From positions 565,350 through 629,349 of the forward strand of contig JH720309.1 in assembly GCA_000231825.2 (NCBI GenBank): a stretch of 64,000 bases of DNA, written 5' to 3'. Positions 23,736-34,509 of this stretch are shown here, piece after piece. Under the pieces are notes generated by a model that was given only the letters and a program-made list of their open reading frames with translations, did not search any database and had not been told where the DNA came from. This DNA is from Tetrahymena elliotti 4EA (lineage: Eukaryota; Ciliophora; Oligohymenophorea; Hymenostomatida; Tetrahymenidae). The position numbers and the translations under genes were made by a program. Each line of letters opens with the position of its first letter. Position 1 is the first letter of the stretch.

Positions 23736-24391
23736 AATAGACTTCCAATAAAATTTTTGTTCAATTGATTTCTCATAGTTTCTTTTTATTTATTTTAAAA
23801 TATCAATTTATAACACGAATGTACTTTTCATTTATTTTTCTTAAACAAAATACTTTCCATTCTTAATTTTCAAATTCAATAAAAAGTTTTTTCACAAATA
23901 TTTTGCTTTCAAACCAAAAATAGACAAATCAAAAAAAATAATAAATCTTTCTATTTTCTAAACTAAAATATTTTCTTTCTTCCAAATCATCTCAATGTAG
24001 AAATTGAATTTTCTCATTTTGCTTAAAAGTAAATTTAATCAAAAATATTTTCATTTTTACTTAAAACCTCTATTGATATCTTAAAAATAAAATAATTTGA
24101 TTCTAAAACATTAATTCATAAAAAATTTAACAAAATAATTTAATTCAACTAATTCCTGAGCTAAAAATTCTAATAATTTTTATCAAAGCTCGATAATTTA
24201 ATTAATAAAATGAATTAAAATTTAAATTTCTAAAAGTTTAATATTTTTCAAATTTAACTTAAATGTATGATTACTTATCAAAGTTTAATCATAAAAATAT
24301 AGATTCTCATAAAAGATATCTCCTCTTCAAAAAAATTGATGAATTAAAAATATTCAAAAAGAAAGTATTTTTAATTATTGAAATTTATTTG
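23736..24391. other. AT-rich spacer
   Basis: 5' flank of the 23.0 kb gene and 3' flank of the 24.4 kb gene. No feature was recognised. Confidence 0.45.
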
Positions 24392-26089
24392 TCAAAAATA
24401 TTTTAAAGCTTAAGTAAAATGAAGAATTTTGAATAGATTTGTTTGTATTTTCTAGAGAATGGACTCTTTTAATTTGACTGAAAAGTAAACTTGGATTTCT
24501 TTTTTAATTTAGGTTGGATTGATAAATTTTGGAGAAATTTGTTACCTAAATTGCTCGACTAGCTCAGAGATGTTAAATCTGACTTTTGTACAATATCTTA
24601 GAAATTTTCTTAAGGAATAGTCATCGAATTTATTAAATTCCTTTTATCTGCACATGATTCTATAAGAATCAATGCAATCTCTCATGAAATCGGATGTTTT
24701 TTCATAGAGAAATAGATTGTCTTCGAATACTAGATACTCATCTCCCATATCTTTGATGACCATTTTTTTATAAGGTTAATGCTATTCTTGCATAAGCTTG
24801 TTGTTTGTTTCTTAGAAATCAATCCTTTTCTATTGTGTTTTAGTTGACTAAGTATTTTGCAGATTTCTCACTTATTACTATTGCTATTATTGTTGTTATT
24901 ATGATTACTATGATGAAAGTTACTGCTATAATTAACTGGTTATCATTCCACCATTTTGTTGTTATTGAGAATACATTAACTAATTTTACATTTATACTTA
25001 AGAGGACATTAAATTAGATGGACTTTAAAACATAGATTTTTGAGGATTAAATTTATTATCTTCGTGATTCATAATACTCGACTCTGCATGAACCAATTCC
25101 ATTTAAGGCTTTAAATTTTATGGAGTACTTGTTTATGAATCAAAATTTCTCAAAATTTTTCTTCTAAAAGGAGTTTAATTAGAATCTTAAACCTGGCTAG
25201 AATTTATTTAGATATTTTATTACTCTGCTTAGAATTATTTGACTAAACTCACTTAATTTTAAGGAGTATTGTTCATTAGCTAAATAGAAGGTACAACATT
25301 TTATTAAATTTATTATTGATTTTATGTAGCTATACTTCCACCAATTCTTCTTAAAACTGGTTCATTTTTCAGAGGTTCCTTGGCTTCATTTTATATTGGT
25401 TTAGTCCTAAATACTTCATACAAGATTTCTATTGACTTATTACTTTCAAACGAAGAATCATCAAGAAGTTTTTTCTTTTTCGGTTTTTTTTAATTTTTCT
25501 TTTTCTCTAAAACAACCTAAGTAGATGGAAGCTATTTAGTCTAATGAATAATTGATTCTATAGATTTCAAATACTCTTTAAAATCACTATCATCTTCCAA
25601 CTTAAACTATTGCATTTAAAATATTTCTTAATGATTCTGATATAGCTCAATCCTTTACTAAATCTTCTCACAAAGAGTTTTTAAGTTCTTCTTAATAGTA
25701 ACTAAAATCTCATATTACTCTTATAATGTTTATTCCATAAACTTCTCCTAAAATTCTTCATCAAAAATCTAGTTAAAGACATGCTCAATATAAAAATTCT
25801 TATGCATATTTCTAAATATTATATTCAAATTCTAAGTTCTAATTTCTTTATGAATTTCAAGAGGAGACTACCCAATTCCTACATCCTGTAAATTATCTCT
25901 GAAATCTAATAAAATTTATTACAAAATTTAAAACAAAAAATTCAAATATTTCTTAATAAACCTCTCATCAGCAAAAATGATATTGACTCAAACAAAGATA
26001 TTGTCTCTTCCAACCTTTTATTCACTTCCAACCTTAACTAAGGTCTAAGAGATCCAAATACCTTTTTAATTTACAATTAAGATCACCAT
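24392..26089 (-). CDS. Gln/Asn-rich protein of unknown function with one in-frame TGA
   Basis: A single reading frame runs from ATG 26089 to TGA 24392-24394 (565 aa if read through). It is interrupted only by TGA at 25988-25990, codon 34. Protein-like sequence continues directly across it: GRDNIFV before and VNIIFADERFIKKYLNFL after. The N-terminal 210 residues look folded and helical (DNLQDVGIGQSPLEIHKEI, FNQIFDEEFQEKFMEQ, ILVTIKKNLKTLCEK). A Lys-rich patch (KKKNQKKPKKKK) follows, then about 200 residues of Gln/Ser/Asn low complexity, and a C-terminal segment (KDMGDEYLVFEDNLFLYEK) that again looks folded. If TGA stops translation, the first usable downstream ATG is at 25807, removing the start of the folded part. 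No family is recognised. Possibilities are a recent nonsense mutation, a sequence error or a start misassignment. Confidence 0.65.
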
Positions 26090-26506
26090 AAAAAAGAAAT
26101 AAAACTAATTTCAAATTAAAATTTTTTCAATGTTTTAAATTAAATTTTCACTAGTTGATTTTTTTTTAAAGATTTTCTGTTTTTAAAAAATATTCTAGTC
26201 ACTTATAAATTTCTTTAACAAATAATTTCTTATCTCTTTTATCTTTACTATCATTATTTTATAATTTTACATTTTATTTTAATATTATTTATTAGCTTTT
26301 ATCATTTTTATTTTAATAATTAGAAGTTATTTTTTTTTAACTTTCATTTGTTTGTATTTTTGATAAATAATAGATTTTTAGTTTTTAATATTTATGTTTT
26401 TATAAATTTTCTATTTTTCATTATTTACACTCTTTATTCTTTACGTCATAGTAATTTTTCTAATAAATAATTTTAATTAATGTAAGTAAATTATTTTTTA
26501 TCAAAT
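26090..26506. other. AT-rich spacer
   Basis: No coding or RNA feature was recognised between two minus-strand genes. Confidence 0.45.
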
Positions 26507-26883
26507 TCATTTAATAAAATAATACATTTTCTAATTTTCTGAAATGCAGGTTTTGCTCTTTTTAGTTTTCTTTAAATAACTATCTTTGTTCTTCTTGATA
26601 TTTTGATAAATATATTCTTTTTCTCTTGGTTTAAGTTTTGCTAAAACGATTTTTTTAACTTTAATTTTGAAATAAATAATTTTTTATTTTAAATAAAGAA
26701 CCAACTTGAAAATCTCATTATTTTTCTGAAAGTTTTGCTTGAAGCAGTTTGCTTATTTTTAAAAAAGAAGTAGAATAATAATTTTACTCTCTTCATTTTA
26801 TTTTTATCAACAATAGTTGTTTTGAATGTGTAACATTTGTCTGAAAGAATCTTAGTCAAATCGAGAACCATAACATTTTGCAT
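26507..26883 (-). CDS. Small basic protein, 97 aa, unknown
   Basis: Exons 26883-26788, 26751-26706 and 26658-26507 give 98 codons in phase. The first exon reads MQNVMVLDLTKILSDKCYTF; the last reads KIVLAKLKPREKEYIYQNIK followed by KDSYLKKTKKSKT. The product is highly basic, Lys-rich and predicted helical, with no signal peptide or membrane segment. The first intron is only 36 nt, short for this genome and a multiple of three, so the 12 residues it would encode (hydrophobic, Phe-rich) might be included instead. No family is recognised. Support is the concordant splice phases and the shift from AT-driven to balanced codons inside the exons. Confidence 0.5.
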
Positions 26884-27067
26884 TTAATCGTCTATTTGTT
26901 ATTTATTTCAAATTTAATTTTGAGGTTGAAATAGATATTTGAATAAACCTTTTCTGATGTATTGCTCATATTAAATATACTTCATTCCTTCAAACATATT
27001 TTCTCTCTCAAGTGGCTTGAAAAAGAAAGTTCTGTAACGTTAATAATTAGGCATATCTATATTGAAA

Positions 27068-28712
27068 TCATCTTTTTGCATAAAATAAAGGTTAAAATCT
27101 ATTTAGCTGTTTCATTTTTTTACCATCAAATGAATTTTATTCTTAATTTTTAATAGCATTTATCTTTTTAGGTTGCTAATTTTAATATTACGATTAAGCC
27201 TAATTGCTGATGCTAAAAGGGTTATTAAGTTAGCTATTCTTTTTTTACTGCAATTAGATTTATTACTACTACTAATTATATTGCTATTATTACTAGATTT
27301 AAGCTTATTGACTTGGTTACTGAGTCAAACCAAATACTTATGAAGCTACTGCTTGCTAATTTTTTTGAGTAAAATCTGGCTGGATTTAACTATTTGAATA
27401 TAATTGCTTGGCCATCTTAACTGACATAGGATCTAATGAACTTTGTCTTTGTAAAAAGTTGTGCTTGAAACTTACTGGTGAATTTATTTGCAAAAGAGGT
27501 AACTTCTAATTATCTTAAGGTAGATTTGTAAAAGAAGGTTTAAGCTTAGAAATAGATTCTACTTAAGAAAAAACATCATTTATCATTCTTCTTTATTCTG
27601 CTTGGGCTCTTTATTCCTTACTTAAAGGCTCTATTGTTACAGTAATACCCTTAATTAGCTAATTATTATAAATCTTTGTCCCATATTATGGCTTATAATT
27701 CTAATGTTATCTTTCAATTTCTTAATTATGTCTCTCCTTCTACTACTGCACTTATAAAACAATAAAACATTATGTATTAAACACACTAATTGAATATTAA
27801 TCTACCATTCTTTTATTCTTCCTCTTAATTCTAGTTCAACACTGCTCTTGCTATCCCCACAGAAAACTTTTTGAAAATCTAAATGATTCATATTCATAAA
27901 TTATTTTAATCAATTATCATATTTTCATTCATTTAATTATGTTGTTTCTATTTAACTTTAAATAAGAAATTTACTTCATTTTTTTTATCTAATTCTTTGT
28001 CCTCTATTGAATTTATACTTGGAATGCTTGGCTAAGGTTATACTATGCCTTTATTTTTAAAATGTAATTCTTTAATTATAAATAACTAATCATTAAATAT
28101 TCACTCTTTCTCTCACTAATACGAGTATTCGATTTATTCCTTAGTGCCTGTATAAACATGCTACTTTTTGCAAAATGCTTGTCCCTTTCTCTGCTATTTT
28201 AATAATCTTTAAAAAACGTTTATCAGTAAATATTTAGCCCTTTTGAACAATTTCGATATAGGACTTATTTGCTTAAATCTATTTATAAATTAGTATAAAT
28301 TAGCTTTACAAATAAATTAATAATTAATGTTAGTACACTCACTTATATTTTTTTGTTTGTTTGTTTATTTATTTTGTGTGTGTGTGTGTAATTAATTATT
28401 ATTGCTATCCTAATTGTTGAATCAAATTAGTAAATCAAAGTTATAAAATTTAATAAATCACAAATTTAAAACTTGCTTAATAGTATTTACATATCAAACA
28501 AACACTCTTTTAACATAAATATTATTTCTATCAATAAAATATTATTCCAATTTTTAATATTTTCTTTGTTCTTTTCCTTAGACTCTCTCTTAATAAAGTG
28601 AATTTTAATCAAATTAACTCCCTCGCTTAATAATTTTATCAATTAAAATACTTATGTCAATTTAAAAACATTCATGCTTTTTTTTATTCAAGAATATAAA
28701 CTGATATGCCAT
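27068..28712 (-). CDS. Protein with Gln-rich C-terminal half, 411 aa, unknown
   Basis: Exons 28712-28500, 28278-28123, 28085-27975, 27878-27806 and 27750-27068 sum to 412 codons with matching phases. The N-terminal 160 residues look folded (MAYQFIFLNKKKHECFQIDI, VQKGQIFTDKRFLKIIKIAE, TSILQKVACLYRHQGINRIL). The middle contains EIFKKFSVGIARAVLNQNQE, RRMINDVFSQVESISKLKP and LQRQSSLDPMSVKMAKQLY. The last 90 residues are a Gln/Asn run written mostly with TAA/TAG. The 38-nt second intron is short; an alternative acceptor a few bases away keeps phase less well. No family is recognised. One of several neighbouring low-complexity genes on this strand. Confidence 0.6.
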
Positions 28713-29119
28713 TCTAAATAATAGTCGTAAATTTTTTTTTTTGAAAGAGAAAGATATGAGAAGTTAGTTATTTCAAATATTTGAAATATATTTTAAAAAT
28801 GAAAATTTAATTCATTTATTATTTTTTTGCATATTAATTTTTAATTTTAGCTTTTTTTTAGTTCAGCTAAAACACTGAAACCAATGGCTATTTATTTCTT
28901 AAAAATTATTTTTGGATGATTAAATTTGTAAGTGAATTTGATAAGTGGATATAGATAGATATAAATAGTTTGATAAATAAATACATGAAATTTGAAATAA
29001 ATAAATAGTGAATTTATTAGTTAATTAATTTATTGGTTGGTTGGTTGATTTTATTTAGATGGACTGGTTACAAGATGATTTTTGTTTTTTTATATTTGGT
29101 TTGAATGGAAATTAATGAA
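28713..29119. other. AT-rich spacer
   Basis: Between two minus-strand genes. It contains simple GATA/TAAA-type microsatellite-like runs around 28950-29050 and no coding sequence that I can support. Confidence 0.45.
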
Positions 29120-31638
29120 TCAAATTTGCTCAACATTAGAATAAGTTGGACTTTTATTAACATCTCCAAAGGTTTCAAGAGGTTCTTCAAGGAACTATAA
29201 AATTTAATTTTGATTCTTTTCATTATAAAAATTATATTTCTTCGCATTTTCATTTTGGTGTTGTTACTGAAATTGGAAAGGATTGCTATTTCCAAACTTG
29301 CTTGTTTAATTATCAGCTTTCTAAAAAATGGCAGTGTATTAGGATTATTTATCTGATTAATTTCCAAAAGAAGAATAGCTATCTCTTATATTTCTCATTT
29401 ATAGCTACATTTTCCTTTCTAAACTAATAGAATTATTATCTAGAGAAGACTCAAAATCTTCTACTTTAATATTTCTTTTAATAGATTGTTCCTATTGTAA
29501 ATTAGGTATGTAATTATCTAAGTTATTTTAACTATTATTTATGAATACTTTCTAACCATAAACATTCTTTTTATTCTAAAATCCATCCCCTTTCATAATT
29601 ATATTATTATTGCTATTGTTGTTAAAATTATTATTTGTTGCTGCCCATCTCTTTTAAACTATTTTTTTAAAACAAAATATTTGCAAAACTTTGATTCAAA
29701 TTTTGATCTTTTAATTAATCTGAAATAAATTAAACATACTAAAAAGAAAAATAAATTAATTTGAAATAAATTTTTGAAGATGCTTAAAATAAAAACCTAT
29801 TCCAAATAAAAAATGTTTAAAAATAATTTTTTTTTTAATTTAATTTATTCAAAAATTAATTGAATTCATTCCAAAGAAAAAATGTTGAGATGAAAATAAT
29901 ATTTAATTAAATTTACTTTCGAAAAGAGAGGGAGTGGGTATGGGAGAATTTTCTTTGCTGTTGTTTGCACTGAGAGCTTGGCTATTTTCTATTGAATGAA
30001 AATTGCTAAAACCGAACTCAATTGCAATATCTCGATTGCTGTTGTTGGATTGAAATACGCTTTAACTTCTTCTTTGAGATCCTCTCAAGTGGCTGTTATT
30101 ATCTGAGATTTGTTAGCTGTTATTCTAGGCGCTATTTTACCTGATAATATGATTTAATCCATTTTATTTGAAATCTTTTTAAGATTCTCCTACAATTTAT
30201 ATTTTAGCAAGACTAAATCTTGTTTGAGAAGATTCTTGGTCATTTTCACATTTTTTCCCTTTGAAAATTTTCTAAAAGCCTTTTTTAAAAAAGAAGAAAT
30301 GAATGATGAAAAGAACAAGAAAGATGAAACTAAATAAATAAAGTAAATAGAATAGAAATTACCATTGCTCTCTTATAAATATTTATCATAATAAACATGA
30401 ATTTAATCTTCGATTTTATTAAGTTTAATTTTATCTTGATTATCGATTTTTTCAATAGAATCTTCAACTAGATTTCTTTGAGATTCAATATTATATGCTT
30501 AATTCTATTGAATATAATTTTTGCTGTTTTTAGGAGAAATAGATTGTCTATCTTACACTGATGATTCAGCTCCAATTAAATCATATTATTTTTATTTATT
30601 AGCTTTCTTAAATTAAATTTTGTTATCTATTTTATTCACATTTTCTTGTTAATTTAAATAGTTATTTGAAATGTTCATTCTATTTTCTATTTTGTCTTTA
30701 TTATGGCCTTCTTATTAACTTTTATCCAAATAAATTTTATTCTTATGTTCGTTATCTAACTTATTTATCTAAGCTTAATTTTAATAAATATTTTAGTTTT
30801 ATTGTTTTACCATTTAAAGTATTTTCATTTTCTCTTCTTCTAAATTTATTGTTCTTTTATTCGATGCATTATATTTCCTTTTAAAATGTTAATAATTTTA
30901 ATACCCTGAGTGTTTCATATTTATTTGATCTAGATTTCTCTCAGCACCTCTATTTTAAGACAAAAAACTATCCAGTGTTTTATAAATTGGTTGATTTTTA
31001 TTGTTTTTTTCATTCACATTTTAAACTATTTCTACATTAAATTCATCATTTTCTACTTTATCTTCATTTGTTTATTATTTTTAATTATTTTTGGTGTTTT
31101 TTAACAACTAATAGATTTTTTTAGTAGTTTATTTCTAAAAATTGATTTAATTGTTTTAAGTCATTTTATTTTAAATTTAATTCAAATTATTTTTATTTTC
31201 TTAAGCAGATGTTTTACTTAATTCTTCTTTTTGTTTTTAAGTTTATTTTTTAGTAAAACTTTTATCATCAATATTTTAATTAGTTTTCTAAATACCTAAA
31301 TGTTATTTTAAATTCTTTTACTCTTCAGCATTATCAAGACTGCTCAAATAAAATTTGGAATTGCTATTCTATCCTCCAATAGTTGAGCTTTCTTCTTTTA
31401 AGTGTTTAGCTGATTATTTAAAAAATGTTTAAAAAGTGACTAAAAAATAAAATTCTTTACTCTTTAACTAGTCTTTTAGAGCATCTTAAAAACTCATGTT
31501 TGGATTCAAATCACAATTGAAAGAAAAAACTAAATTCTTCTCACTTGGAGTTAACTAATTTTAATTTTAACTTAAAGTGAATGGCACTTATTCTATTTAT
31601 ATCTTATTTCTTTTTTAGTAATCTGGAGATTCACACAT
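29120..31638 (-). CDS. Asn/Gln/Lys-rich protein, 725 aa, unknown
   Basis: Exons 31638-30363, 30279-29917 and 29658-29120 join to 726 codons. The first about 90 residues have a more ordered composition (FSFNCDLNPNMSFQDALKDQ, KEFYFLVTFQTFFKQSAKHL). The rest is charged, Asn/Gln-rich sequence lacking stable hydrophobic spacing, with short islands such as ENDQESSQTRFSLAKIQIVG, DIAIEFGFSNFHSIENSQAL and KVEDFESSLDNNSISLERKM. No membrane segment or signal peptide is visible. Two frames are open over part of exon 1 because only TGA stops; the chosen frame is the one that joins across both introns in phase and contains the sharper codon pattern. No family is recognised. Likely largely disordered. Confidence 0.65.
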
Positions 31639-31757
31639 TATAGAATGGTTCTATTTGTATCTCCTTTGTCTTAGTAATGGAGATCTAATTTATATTTTAT
31701 TATTTTAATATCATATATTATGCTTTCTCATTAATTTGATTCAACAACATTAAAAAT

Positions 31758-33312
31758 TCAAACTTTCACTCTCATTTTTAAAATTAAATTTGAAATGATA
31801 TTTTAAAATATTTTAAGGATATCTATTTAAAAATATACAGTTATTGTTATTTTAGGATTTCCTAAATTAGTTAATTTTGTTAGATGTAAGATTAATAAAA
31901 TAATTTAAAAATAAAATTACCTCCTGCTTTAATTTGTAGAAGGAGGTCTAGCTTTTAATGTTTCTTGTTATTGTTATTATTATTATTGTTAGGTTTACTT
32001 GATAACTTAGTTTGGTTTATTAATATTTGTTGTCTTTTAGTTGAAGCCATATACTTTGGCTAGTTCATTATGATTTGAGGAAACTGATTTGCTTGAATAC
32101 TTTCTTTTTGCAACACTGCTGTTTCTACTTTATTGCTAACTTTATGGATGCCTAGATTGCTTATAAGAGAAAGCTTTTATTAAAAAGTAGATAAAAATAA
32201 ATTTAACTTACAGATAAACTTTAAAGATGGTTGCTTTGCTAATATTGCAAAAGAGATTTATTCATGTTGATTTAGATTTGATTGCTTTGCTTCTTCTTAT
32301 CGAAAAAGCTGTCATTTAAGTAGTTTTCATATTAAGCAAATGAATCATTATCTTTTTAGGATTAATCATGAATATTAATACTTCTGAACTGATTTTATTG
32401 CTATTTTATATGAATATTTAATATTACTTACAAGTCAAAAATTTATCAATCAATATTAAATTTCTTCAACTCTTTAATTTCTCATTAAAAATGTTGTAAA
32501 TTATTACTTAGAAGTTTTCTTGTTTGGATTATTTAAGTTATACACTCCCTTGATCAATTGTTTGGTATGGCCTTTTAGGATTATCATTGTTAATTTTTTA
32601 GCGGTTCTAAAACTTTGCCTATGAAGTATTAAAAAATAATGATATAGTTTAGTTAGTGAATTAAATGTATGTTTACGCCTGTATAATCAAATGAAACAGA
32701 TCGATAAGAAGCAGAGATTGAAGTTGGGCTTTTATTGTTTGGCATTAAATTTTAAAGCTTATGAGAATCATGATTTGAATTATCTTATTATGGATTGATG
32801 TAGCTATTAAGATTTAAATTATTCTGAATGTTGTTGCTGTTATATATTTTCGATAAAGAGCTCTTTGATCTTTAAGCTTGATTCAGTTAAGCTTTTTTAA
32901 TTCTTCTAAAAACTGAACTGATTCCAGAATTATCAGTTTAAGTTGAAGGACGGGAAGGAGTATTTTGACTGGTCATTGGAAATACTAAGTGAACCTTTTA
33001 GTTATTTGTTGGCTAAAACTCATTGTAGAAGTTATTTTATATGTTGATGTTAGAGTTATTAAATACAAAGGTGTTTGTCATAATTTGCGGAGATTTCATG
33101 TTTCTCTCAAAAGACTAATTCTATTCTCTATTTTTTAGAGCTAATTGATGGGTATGAGATTAAGTCTGACTTTCTATAAAATTGATGTTATTATTAGGTC
33201 TATGAATGTTGTTCGGCTAACTTACTTTATCTGATTGTTCCTAAAACTCAAATTTAGGAATTTAAGATAAATAATTTAAATGGAAGAACAAAGATTAACT
33301 TTTTTTTTCCAT
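31758..33312 (-). CDS. Asn/Gln/Ser-rich protein, 430 aa, unknown
   Basis: Exons 33312-32677, 32618-32508, 32400-32212, 32173-31921 and 31861-31758 sum to 431 codons. The start is MEKKSQSLFFHLNYLSQIPK. Residues about 30-210 are low complexity with scattered folded-looking pieces (ERNMKSPQIMTNTFVFNNSN, FRRIKKAQLNQAQRSKSSLS). Further on come FDKKKQSNQIQINMNKSLLQ and SLISNLGIHKVSNKVETAVL, then an Asn run. The last exon is hydrophobic and the least certain part: without the final splice the frame ends differently near 31741-31760. No family is recognised. It shares orientation and composition with the gene upstream of it at 29.1-31.6 kb. Confidence 0.6.
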
Positions 33313-33978
33313 TCATACAATTAAATTATTGATAATATATATGGTAATAGCTTTTAATTTATCTAATTATTAATTAATTCTGGTCATAAACAACAAACAA
33401 TCTTTCTTTCTACTGATTCATTAAATTAACATCTCCAAAAAATTCATCTCATTATTGCTTTATTTTGTGGTTATAAAATCCCATCCATACTCTCCTCTAA
33501 ATAATTAATGCTTACTTTCTTACAACAAATGCATTAAAAAGAGAGAATACTTCCTTTTTATTTACTAAGCATCCCACAAAAATCAAAAGTACTTTGACAT
33601 ACCTTTCCTAAGAGCGATGTTGTGATCAAAATAGCATTAAATATTTTATAACATCAGCTACATCTGCCAAAAAATTCATCTTAAATAAAAAAAATTAAAA
33701 TTAAACACCAACCAACCAATAAAAAAATCATGCAAATATCCTCTTAATTTCAATTTAATTTTGATGGTAAAAAAAAATCTTATATTTCTTAATTTGATAA
33801 GCACTTACACACTTCTTCCTGTTAAATTCAATACCAATTTTTCTTAAAATTAGTTAATCCTAACTTAATTTTAGAACCCTTTAATTAACTTCTTTCAAAA
33901 TTTTTCATTTCCTTGCTTCTTTTATTTTTACATTTTCACATTCCATTTAAAAAATATTTTTATACTTTTATTTAACAT
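33313..33978. other. AT-rich spacer
   Basis: 5' flank of the 31.8-33.3 kb gene. No feature was recognised. Confidence 0.45.
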
Positions 33979-34257
33979 TCAAAATCGGAACTGTAATTTT
34001 TTATTTTTTAAAATGATAAGTAAAATTTGAAACCTTAATTTTAATAGTTTTAAAGAAAAATTTAAAAAAAACAACATCAATATTTCTGGAATAAATGCAA
34101 AAATGCTGATTAAAACAATATAATTTACATATTTTAATACAATCAATATGCACTCATTTTGCTTTGGATTATCAATAAACACTGAGAAATAATTTTGAGG
34201 GGAATCACTCTGAGATAGCATCATCATTTCATAATTATTTTTACATAAATAGTCCAT
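33979..34257 (-). CDS. Possible small membrane protein, 92 aa
   Basis: A 92-codon frame from ATG 34257 to TGA 33979-33981 contains no TAA, TAG or TGA at all, unusual by chance in this AT-rich DNA. Residues 1-35 are polar (MDYLCKNNYEMMMLSQSDSP), residues about 36-70 are strongly hydrophobic (ILIVLKYVNYIVLISIFAF, then a second stretch MLFFLNF), and the tail is basic. This would suit a single-pass or hairpin membrane protein. The absence of TAA/TAG-encoded Gln, common in all neighbours, and the AT-driven Phe/Leu/Ile content argue for caution. It may be a chance frame or an exon of an undetected gene. Confidence 0.25.
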   Translation of the reverse strand: MDYLCKNNYEMMMLSQSDSPQNYFSVFIDNPKQNECILIVLKYVNYIVLISIFAFIPEILMLFFLNFSLKLLKLRFQILLIILKNKKLQFRF

Positions 34258-34509
34258 TTTACTTGTATACTAATTTTTTGGTAAATGGCTTAAAAAACAA
34301 TATGATTTATTTGCATTTAAGTTATTTACTTTTTTATCCAAAATCTAACAACAAATTTAGAATTATTTGGCAGTTTTTTATTAAAAATCTAAAAATAAAC
34401 AGAAAGATTATTTTTAAGAAATATTTAAAGATATAAGATGATTTTTATGATGATAAGAATGAATGAATAAATAAAATATGAATAAAATATTTTGATTGAT
34501 GAGTGAATT

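Noticed and set aside
23439..23768. 109-codon plus-strand frame
   Set aside because: Antisense to exons 1 and 2 of the minus-strand 173-aa gene, whose splice phases are consistent.
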